From SM23-73-3 sp965369445 (GTDB lineage Bacteria > Zixibacteria > MSB-5A5 > SM1-73), in contig CBDUQU010000080.1 of assembly GCA_965369445.1 (NCBI GenBank), forward strand, positions 1-14,021: a stretch of DNA of 14,021 bases. The letters run 5' to 3'. A program made the position numbers and the translations under genes. This document shows, one piece after another, positions 6,039 to 12,398 of the stretch. How positions within the stretch are numbered: the stretch's first letter is position 1; the number at the start of each line of letters is the position of its first letter. The notes under the pieces were generated by a model. The model was not told the DNA's origin and ran no database searches. It worked only from the letters and a program-made list of their open reading frames with translations.

Positions 6039-7168
6039 CTCACACTCTCTTGATGCTCCTCGAACCTCGTCTCAATGAACTCCTTTATGCTCCTTCTGAA
6101 AACCTCTTTGTCGAACAGGAGCGCATGCTCTCTTATCCGTTCCGGATTAAACCGAGCAGATTCAAAACGCCGTACCGCTTGAATCAGGGCTTGCGCAGTC
6201 TGGGGATGAAAGAACACGCCGGTACTGGAGGAAATGATATCTTGATCAGGATAGGCTCCTTTCACCGACTCGGTTACTCCTCCTTTTCCGAAAGCTATCA
6301 CCGGCTTGCCGCAAGCCTGCGCCTCTACCGGCACGATGCCGAAGTCCTCCTCTCCCGGAAAGATCAAAACCCTGCACTGCTGATAATATCCGATCAACTC
6401 CCGACCGCTCTGCCAATCGATAAATTTAGTGTTTTTCTTCGCCATTTTCATCAACTTTTTCTTCTCCGCTCCTTCGCCCACGATGAGAAGGGGCAAATTC
6501 AGTTCGTTGAAAGCCAGAACAGCTAAGTCAATCCTCTTGTAGGGGACCAGGGCGGAGACCACCAGGAAATACTCCCCTTGATTCTTGCTCATCCCGAAAT
6601 ACTCAGTATCCACCGGTGGATAGATTACCTCCGCATCGCGGCGATAGTGCTTTTGTATACGTCTCTTCACATTCTGCGAGTTCGCCACGAAATGATCCAC
6701 ACGGGCAGAGGAGCTCTCATCCCAGGTCCTCAGATAATTCATAAAGAAAGGGACGGTCCAGCGGACGACAGGGTTAAGGCTGTCCTTGGAGAAATAAGTA
6801 TAATACATCTCCCAGGCGTATCTCATGGGAGTGTGGCAATAACAGATATGGCAGGTCTCGGGAGATGTGATCACACCCTTGGCCACGCAGTGACTGGAGG
6901 AGATGACCAGATCGAAGCCGGTGAGATCGAACTGCTCGATGGCAGTGGGGAAAAGGGGAAGATATTTTCGATAATGATCCATAGCGAAAGGGAGACGATG
7001 AACGAACGATGTCGTTATTTTCATCCGGGAGATGGTCTCCGACACCGATCCTTTCTTATGCAGGAGAGTATACAGGGTTGCATCCGGAAAAAGCTCACAC
7101 AAAATCTCCAGACATTTCTCCCCTCCTCTCATCCCGGTCAACCAATCATGGACTAAAGCAACCTTCAT
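6035..7168 (-). CDS. GT4-family glycosyltransferase
   Basis: This 377-residue protein begins MKVALVHDWLTGMRGGEKC, a typical GT4 N-terminal Rossmann start with the glycine-rich donor loop. The C-terminal donor-binding half has ALVPYKRIDLAV (206-217, with the phosphate-binding KR), LLIVGEG (227-233) and the E-x7-E motif in EEDFGIVPVE (Glu274 and Glu282) followed by AQACGKPVIAF. It should be a retaining transferase at the cytoplasmic membrane face that uses a nucleotide sugar; similarity in style to WbaZ-like mannosyltransferases is a guess about specificity. A TTG nine bases further upstream is in frame, but its AGGA would have no spacing. The ATG at 7168 has AAGGA nine bases ahead and gives the canonical N-terminus, so I chose it. 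The stop overlaps the start of the initiating transferase (ATGA), making a two-gene unit preceded by its own promoter region after a strong terminator. Confidence 0.92.
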   Translation of the reverse strand: MKVALVHDWLTGMRGGEKCLEILCELFPDATLYTLLHKKGSVSETISRMKITTSFVHRLPFAMDHYRKYLPLFPTAIEQFDLTGFDLVISSSHCVAKGVITSPETCHICYCHTPMRYAWEMYYTYFSKDSLNPVVRWTVPFFMNYLRTWDESSSARVDHFVANSQNVKRRIQKHYRRDAEVIYPPVDTEYFGMSKNQGEYFLVVSALVPYKRIDLAVLAFNELNLPLLIVGEGAEKKKLMKMAKKNTKFIDWQSGRELIGYYQQCRVLIFPGEEDFGIVPVEAQACGKPVIAFGKGGVTESVKGAYPDQDIISSSTGVFFHPQTAQALIQAVRRFESARFNPERIREHALLFDKEVFRRSIKEFIETRFEEHQESVR

Positions 7169-7227
7169 CTTCCGCAATCCTTGCGTGATACCGCCGCTTC
7201 ATCTTGGCTCGACGGTATGAACCAACA

Positions 7228-7256
7228 GCCTAACTTCGCCATCGATACTTTGTCAA
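7228..7256 (-). promoter_or_regulatory. Candidate proximal promoter for the glycosyltransferase pair
   Basis: A perfect TTGACA (7251-7256) lies on the minus strand with TTAGGC at a 17-base spacing or TAGGCT at 18 bases. The -10 element is weak, so an activator may be needed. The start would be about 50 bases before the ATG at 7168. Confidence 0.4.
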
Positions 7257-7290
7257 CTCTTGCGAACATGTCATTTTGACTTTTCGCCTT

Positions 7291-7319
7291 ATGTTATCCT
7301 GTTTCCTTCGCGAAATCAA
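7291..7319 (-). promoter_or_regulatory. Candidate distal promoter for the glycosyltransferase pair
   Basis: On the minus strand TTGATT (7314-7319) and TAACAT (7291-7296) are exactly 17 bases apart, each matching four of six consensus bases. It lies upstream of the TTGACA candidate, so the operon may have two starts, or only one of these may be real. Confidence 0.35.
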
Positions 7320-7336
7320 GCACTTTCTTATCGCAC

Positions 7337-7358
7337 CTTCAGACCCTTTCGTCTGAAG
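7337..7358. repeat. Perfect 8-base inverted repeat
   Basis: CTTCAGAC (7337-7344) and GTCTGAAG (7351-7358) flank a 6-base loop. The element sits just upstream of the distal promoter candidate of the glycosyltransferase unit. No T run follows on either strand, so it is more operator-like than terminator-like. Confidence 0.5.
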
Positions 7359-7383
7359 CAAACAGAAAGATTGGTCTTTTGCC

Positions 7384-7430
7384 GTTGCTCAATTCATTGG
7401 GCTTCTTGTCCGCTCGACCAGTTGAGCAAC
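7384..7430. repeat. Perfect 9-base inverted repeat with 29-base loop
   Basis: GTTGCTCAA (7384-7392) is repeated in inverse as TTGAGCAAC (7422-7430). It lies between the peptidase terminator and the glycosyltransferase promoters. Its role is unknown; it could be a binding site pair, a transcript-end structure or a small palindromic repeat. Confidence 0.5.
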
Positions 7431-7440
7431 TGCGCAGAGC

Positions 7441-7485
7441 AAAAAAGCGACCCCCGCCCCGCATTCTACGGGGTAGGGGTCGCTT
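7441..7485 (-). terminator. Strong intrinsic terminator of the peptidase gene
   Basis: AAGCGACCCC and GGGGTCGCTT (7445-7454 and 7476-7485) pair perfectly over 10 bases, with an inner CCCCG/CGGGG stem beyond a single mismatch. On the minus strand the stem runs directly into six T residues (7446-7441). It lies 32 bases after the peptidase stop codon and isolates that gene from the glycosyltransferase pair. Confidence 0.88.
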
Positions 7486-7516
7486 CGTAAAGAGAGAACT
7501 CAGGTTCTGGTCTTTC

Positions 7517-10500
7517 TCAGCAAGACGGTGGATCTCCGCCCCGGTACAGGTAATTAACCAGGTACACCACATCTGCTATGTCTACCTCACCATCGCAGTT
7601 GGCATCACCGGCCAGCAGCGGATAGGGCGGAACGTCATCCTTGTAGAGATAGTTGACCAGAAACACCACGTCCCCTACATCTAAAATCTGATCTCCGTTG
7701 GCATCACCATGCATGAATTCGGGAGCTGTTCTGCCTATCCCGAACCAATTCATGATCCGCCGCATCAGGGTGTAGCGATTGTTGGGATAGGTCCCGGACT
7801 CCGGAACCGCCTCGATGGCAAACGTGAAGAAGGCCACCTTGTACACGGACGGTCCGGACGCAGGATAACGGAGGGCACAGTAGTTGACCAGACCGGCTCC
7901 TTCACCGGCATACTCGTCTATCTGTACCCCGGGTCTGGGCGGGGCAGATCCCTTACTGGTCTCATAGAATATTCCCGCGGCTTCCGCTCCCGGATATATG
8001 TGATCCGAAAAGTTGAAGAAGGGATAGCTTAAGCCGAACGCCATGCCATCGGAGATGGTATCGTCGGTTACCCCGGAGACGGAATTGACGCCCTCGTCAT
8101 CATTATGCCCGGCCACGTGCAGGTAGTCGATGATGAAAGCGTCGGGATTGTGATCGAGCAGCAAGTCCTGGCTGGAAAGAAGCAGACTTCCTCCGTTATC
8201 TAAGTAAGTCATGAGCCGGGTCTCGTCCGTGGCATCCAGCGTCGCCGGATCGGACAGGCTTCCGTAATCGGCGCCCGTGCTCCACACCACCGACTGGTAC
8301 TGTTCGAAGATGGTATCCGGGGGGCAGCCATCGGTTTCATGCGTCCACACGTCGTAAAGCACTCCAACCGAATCCAAGGCAGCTATTATGTAACCTTCGT
8401 AGGAATCGCCTCCGTCGTCGTCCACAAACAGGATGGGCCTCTGGCCGATCCGGATCTCGAAGATCTCCTCGGTATAGTAGCCGCCGCAGCCGCTGATCTG
8501 CAGGGTCATACTCACCTTGTACCCGTCAGGGCACTCCTCGTCTGCGGTAAATCGATAGGCAGACAGGGAGGTTCCCGTTCCGCCGGAGGACATATCCGGA
8601 TAGGTTGCGCTGGACACGTCGATGGTTATGTAAGGATCGACGCATACTAAGTCGGCCGCGACCTGTATCACGCCGGCGCTGCCGTCGTTCTGCAAGATTA
8701 TGGTGAGGTCAACCGACTCACCCGGATCAGGCTTGCCGTTGTCATTTCCTCCCAGATCTTCCGTTATCTTGCTCTTGTAAACCAGTATCGGGGCATGAGC
8801 CACCACGGTTATATCGTCGTAGGACCAGCTCCCGTTGGTAGCCTGGATATCAAGCTGGAAGGTGATCATCTCCATGTCCGGCACGTTGGGATCCACAGAG
8901 AATACAAAGGCATTCACACAAGTTGCCGTGCCTCCCGCAGGAACCTCGCCCCAGAAGGCAGAATCGTTCACCATGGTGATGTATGGGCTGGTGGTGGAGA
9001 TGATGCCATAGGTGCTGTGAGCAGCCGAATCACCAAAGTTCTTCAACTCTACAAGGAGCTCTACCGTCTCAGCAAAATCCACTTCGCCGTCGCCGTCTCC
9101 AAGGCTCTCGCCCAGGCTGTCGTCGTCCACAGTCTGGCTTTCGAAGACCAGATAGGCATCCCCAGCCGGGATGACGCTTATGTAACTCTCGAAAGGAAGC
9201 TGGTTGTGGGCGGTTACAGTTAGCTCCATGTTGCCCAGCGAGGCGGGCGAGACATAGAGGGTTAAGTTACCGCTGGCATCGGTGTAACCGACCTCGAAAA
9301 CCTCCGCTCCCTTTCTGAGACAGACCAAAGCCCCAGAGAGCGGACCTTTGCCCTGAGTCTCAACCGTAATCTCCACGGCATAGGAGGGAAGCATGGGAAT
9401 GGTTCCGGGGAAGGTGACCACCAAATCATCGGCAACATAAGTCCAGATGTCAACCGATGGGTCGCCGTTCACGTTGTACATGTCAAAATATGTTCTCACT
9501 GCAGAGGTGTTACCATAGTACTGATAAAGATGCCACAGTGCCTTGTCGGTCATGGAGACCACTGAATAGCATGTCTCCACAAATACGGCTTGAAACATCC
9601 GTCTTTCCAGGATGTCGTCCTCGGGCCAGTAACTGGAAGCAGAAGCACCCCAAAATGCAATACCCCCTTTGTTCGCCTCCTTGACCCAGACCTCACCGAA
9701 ACACTCAGTTTGATCAAAAGGATTGGTGGAGCAAGCATGCGACAGCACCAAAGGATATTCGTCTGCATTGGAGAGAGCCCGCACATTGGAAGTATAGAAA
9801 GGCACACATCCCCATCCGCTGGGGCCTCCGTGACCAGAATAGCAGACCACGCTTCTGCCGGCATTCACGCAGCTGGTTATGTCGGCAGTGCTTCCACCTA
9901 ATCTCTCCCAGATGCTGTCAGCCAACACTCCATTGGGCGTAAGATAGTTCTGGATCACGTATCGGTGAGTAATTTCTGCGGTTAGACCGGCATCGTCGGA
10001 GGCAATAAAACATTCATGCCTCATCCATTCCAAATCCGGTGAGGTGGGATTTTCGTAATAGAGAAGCTTGTTTACCATGGTGGTTGCTTCGCTAGTATTG
10101 CGCACCGGAAATCTCGCTCGATAAATATCCGCGAACATATCTCCATCCATCTGCACATAGTAAAGATCAGTGGCTGTATAGCTGAATGAGCCAGTGTAGG
10201 TGGGAATCCATCCTACGTCACCAAAGAACAGGACATAGGTAGGAGGAATGGGCCAGTAGTCATAGGCATCTGAGATGTAGTTCTTTATGGTGGTGGTGGA
10301 CGTGCCGTCCCCAATCACGTTCAACGTGACGTGGAACCCCTTCTTCCTCTTCCATTCTGCCAGAGGAACAGCCTGGGTCTCAAAATCGTCGTGCACGATG
10401 ATAAGATACCCAATGGGCAAAGTAGGTAAACCCTTGACCAGGTCCTGATATGCCGAGTAGTTGATGAGCATATCCTGGCAGGCTTCCTCAAAGGGCGGAG

Positions 10501-11203
10501 AAGCATATCGAGAGAGCATTGCCACAGTCTTTGCCCTGTCCGAGCCGGTTAGATTGACCCGCACCTTTATATAAGAGTATGCCTTTAGGTTTCCCAGCAC
10601 CGGATTGTAGCTGACAGGAAAGATCTCCACCATCACAAATCTGTGTCCGCGTATGGCGCCTATTTCTCCAACCCGGACCAATTCCTGTGGAGAAAAGCTG
10701 TTCCTTTGATAGACCTCCTCGTGGATCACAAACTCTGCTTTCTCCCAGGCACCCTCGATTTTGGGAATGGACGGCTGAATGGGAATGATTCGGTTGGCTA
10801 TGCCCAATTCCTCTAAGGATTTTTCCTCAAACTCAAAGGAAATCACATCCACATCCACCTCAGCTCCATAAGGAATCTGAACCATCTTTCTGATCACCGG
10901 CAGATTCGGCTCACCGATAACGTTGGTTATGCCGCATTCCGGGATGCTGAGTCGGTTGAAAATCCCTCCCTTGGTGCTGACCTCCTCAGACCAAATGCCG
11001 GAGATTTGAAGGTCAAGGACCACCTGTTGAAAATCTGACTCAAGAACGCTGATTTGCGGGATTTTATCCATCCCGGGAGTGAACTCTATCCACTCCTGGT
11101 TAGAATCAGCCCACAAAGGCGTGGCCCCAAGACAGAACCAGCCCAGAAGCAGGACCACAAGCCCCACGAGCTTAAGTTGGCTCAGACCTTTAGGGTTTAG
11201 CAT
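7517..11203 (-). CDS. Secreted gingipain-like cysteine peptidase (family C25) with C-terminal dockerin-like repeats
   Basis: This 1228-residue exported protein starts with a signal peptide (basic start, hydrophobic core 11-27, likely cleavage after PLWA at residue 32). A C25-type propeptide region follows to about residue 240. The peptidase domain (about 260-590) shows YLIIVHDDF (266-274), FFGDVGWIPTY (326-336), DGDMFADIYRARFPV (353-367), the catalytic histidine in YSGHGG (His458) and the catalytic cysteine in LSHACSTNPFD (Cys491). Their separation of 33 residues equals that in characterised gingipains. An Ig-like domain (about 606-680), two adhesin-like beta domains with acidic loops (about 700-800 and 805-920), and an alpha/beta amidotransferase-like fold from ILFVDDDGGD (924-933) come next. 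Two dockerin-type calcium loops, GDANGD (1166) and GDANCD (1199), end the protein. No type IX sorting domain is seen. AAAGGAGG six bases before the ATG fixes the start. The gene stands alone between its promoter and a strong terminator. Confidence 0.92.
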   Translation of the reverse strand: MLNPKGLSQLKLVGLVVLLLGWFCLGATPLWADSNQEWIEFTPGMDKIPQISVLESDFQQVVLDLQISGIWSEEVSTKGGIFNRLSIPECGITNVIGEPNLPVIRKMVQIPYGAEVDVDVISFEFEEKSLEELGIANRIIPIQPSIPKIEGAWEKAEFVIHEEVYQRNSFSPQELVRVGEIGAIRGHRFVMVEIFPVSYNPVLGNLKAYSYIKVRVNLTGSDRAKTVAMLSRYASPPFEEACQDMLINYSAYQDLVKGLPTLPIGYLIIVHDDFETQAVPLAEWKRKKGFHVTLNVIGDGTSTTTIKNYISDAYDYWPIPPTYVLFFGDVGWIPTYTGSFSYTATDLYYVQMDGDMFADIYRARFPVRNTSEATTMVNKLLYYENPTSPDLEWMRHECFIASDDAGLTAEITHRYVIQNYLTPNGVLADSIWERLGGSTADITSCVNAGRSVVCYSGHGGPSGWGCVPFYTSNVRALSNADEYPLVLSHACSTNPFDQTECFGEVWVKEANKGGIAFWGASASSYWPEDDILERRMFQAVFVETCYSVVSMTDKALWHLYQYYGNTSAVRTYFDMYNVNGDPSVDIWTYVADDLVVTFPGTIPMLPSYAVEITVETQGKGPLSGALVCLRKGAEVFEVGYTDASGNLTLYVSPASLGNMELTVTAHNQLPFESYISVIPAGDAYLVFESQTVDDDSLGESLGDGDGEVDFAETVELLVELKNFGDSAAHSTYGIISTTSPYITMVNDSAFWGEVPAGGTATCVNAFVFSVDPNVPDMEMITFQLDIQATNGSWSYDDITVVAHAPILVYKSKITEDLGGNDNGKPDPGESVDLTIILQNDGSAGVIQVAADLVCVDPYITIDVSSATYPDMSSGGTGTSLSAYRFTADEECPDGYKVSMTLQISGCGGYYTEEIFEIRIGQRPILFVDDDGGDSYEGYIIAALDSVGVLYDVWTHETDGCPPDTIFEQYQSVVWSTGADYGSLSDPATLDATDETRLMTYLDNGGSLLLSSQDLLLDHNPDAFIIDYLHVAGHNDDEGVNSVSGVTDDTISDGMAFGLSYPFFNFSDHIYPGAEAAGIFYETSKGSAPPRPGVQIDEYAGEGAGLVNYCALRYPASGPSVYKVAFFTFAIEAVPESGTYPNNRYTLMRRIMNWFGIGRTAPEFMHGDANGDQILDVGDVVFLVNYLYKDDVPPYPLLAGDANCDGEVDIADVVYLVNYLYRGGDPPSC

Positions 11204-11320
11204 GTTGAACCTCCTTTGAGGTTAGGAGTTAGAATAAGTGATGTCATGGCAAAACTGAGTTTTCAAGTCGCAGCCGAATAGACAAAACCTTCCTTCACTT
11301 CGTATTTCGCTCCAATATAG

Positions 11321-11348
11321 AAAATAACACAAAATCGTGTTTTGTCAA
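11321..11348 (-). promoter_or_regulatory. Promoter for the C25 peptidase gene
   Basis: On the minus strand a perfect TTGACA (11343-11348) is followed after 16 bases by TATTTT (11321-11326), which is preceded by TGT and so forms an extended -10 element. A short inverted repeat ACAAAA/TTTTGT overlaps the -35 box. The leader to the ATG would be about 110 bases. The rest of the 11204-11532 gap shows no gene. Confidence 0.55.
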
Positions 11349-11463
11349 TTCTTTTCTCCCCCTTCCAGACTAACTTTTTCTTTCACGCTAACTCATTGAT
11401 CCACTTACCATCCAAAAAGATCGGCGGGTCAGCGGCAAAGGCCAGTAAACCGGAAATAAATCG

Positions 11464-11492
11464 TTGACACAAATCCTTTTTTCATATATCAT
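11464..11492 (+). promoter_or_regulatory. Sigma-70-type promoter for pcm
   Basis: TTGACA (11464-11469), a 17-base spacer and TATCAT (11487-11492) match eleven of twelve consensus bases. Transcription would start near 11499, about 34 bases before the pcm ATG. The promoter is arranged divergently from the peptidase promoter about 115 bases away. Confidence 0.8.
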
Positions 11493-11532
11493 TATTTCGA
11501 ACCTACAAACCAAAGAAAGAAGATGATCAAAT

Positions 11533-12282
11533 ATGCGAAAAGTTCACCTCTTGTTGATTCCAGTGATACTTGTATTCTTGATTCTCCTCTCCTGCCGGGA
11601 CTCCAAGAATGAGGAAGCCGAGATGACCCACCAAGAATCTCCAGCAGACGTTTACGCCGAAGCCAGAGAGGCGATGGTCAAGACCCAGATTGAGCCGAGA
11701 GGAGTCAAAGACAAGCTGGTTCTAAAGGCTATGCGAAAGGTGGCCCGCCATCGTTTTGTCCCGGCGAGCTTGGAAGACCGGGCATACAGCGACGGCCCCT
11801 TGCCCATCGGAGAAGGACAGACCATCTCGCAGCCTTACATCGTCGCCTTGATGACCGAGCTTCTCGGTTTGAAGAGCGGAGACAAGGTCTTGGAGATCGG
11901 CACAGGCTCAGGTTACCAGGCGGCCGTCCTGGCGGAGATAGTGGATCACGTTTACACAATCGAGATCATCTGTTCTCTGGCAGAGACGGCAGAGAAGAGA
12001 CTCAAGGAGATGGGATACGAGAACATCACGGTTGAGTGCGCGGATGGCTATCAGGGATGGAAGGAACATGCGCCTTTCGACGGCGTCATCGTGACCGCCG
12101 CGCCGGATCACATACCTCAGCCCTTGGTGGATCAGCTTAAGGTGGGGGCAAAATTGGTCATACCGGTAGGCGACGTCTTCCAGGAGCTGATGGTCATAAC
12201 CAAGACCGAGACCGGGATCAAGAAGATGAACGCCATTCCGGTCCGCTTCGTTCCCATGACCGGAGAGGCCGAGAGAAGGTAG
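11533..12282 (+). CDS. pcm: Protein-L-isoaspartate O-methyltransferase with predicted lipoprotein signal
   Basis: This 249-residue protein methylates L-isoaspartyl residues using S-adenosylmethionine, starting repair of age-damaged proteins. The enzyme domain begins near residue 44 (AREAMVKTQI) and is complete: GEGQTISQPYIVALM (93-107), the SAM-binding VLEIGTGSGYQAAVL (119-133), DGVIVTAA (183-190) and the terminal VRFVPMTGE. The oddity is the first 30 residues: a basic MRKVH start, a hydrophobic run (6-19) and LLSC with Cys21, which reads as a lipoprotein signal, followed by a short charged linker. That would place the enzyme outside the cytoplasm, where SAM is not expected. An internal ATG at codon 31 (11623) has GAGG eight bases upstream and would give a cytoplasmic form. 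The ribosome binding site of the first ATG is weak (only GAAG-like bases), so the start deserves caution. The enzyme identity is very firm; its location is not. Confidence 0.94.
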   Translation: MRKVHLLLIPVILVFLILLSCRDSKNEEAEMTHQESPADVYAEAREAMVKTQIEPRGVKDKLVLKAMRKVARHRFVPASLEDRAYSDGPLPIGEGQTISQPYIVALMTELLGLKSGDKVLEIGTGSGYQAAVLAEIVDHVYTIEIICSLAETAEKRLKEMGYENITVECADGYQGWKEHAPFDGVIVTAAPDHIPQPLVDQLKVGAKLVIPVGDVFQELMVITKTETGIKKMNAIPVRFVPMTGEAERR

Positions 12283-12310
12283 TTAACTCAACGCTGCTTC
12301 TGGATCTGCT

Positions 12311-12341
12311 GTCAGGCCTTGCCTGCCCCGACGGGCTTGAC
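12311..12341 (+). repeat. Inverted repeat downstream of pcm
   Basis: GTCAGGCCT (12311-12319) pairs with GGGCTTGAC (12333-12341) over nine positions including two G-T pairs, around a 13-base loop. It lies in the 116-base gap after pcm. There is no T run after it, so termination is uncertain and read-through into the next gene is possible. Confidence 0.35.
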
Positions 12342-12398
12342 CGCAGTGGGTGTAAAGAGAAATCTAAGATAATAGGGCCGGGAGCGATAGGCGAGGTT

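Noticed and set aside
6578..7156. Plus-strand open frame of 192 codons inside the glycosyltransferase gene
   Set aside because: It is the opposite-strand shadow of a clearly coding GT4 gene and shows no domain or ribosome binding site of its own.
7169..7177. Upstream TTG start for the GT4 glycosyltransferase
   Set aside because: AAGGA directly touches the TTG, while the ATG at 7168 gives the canonical MKVALVHDWL start with workable spacing.
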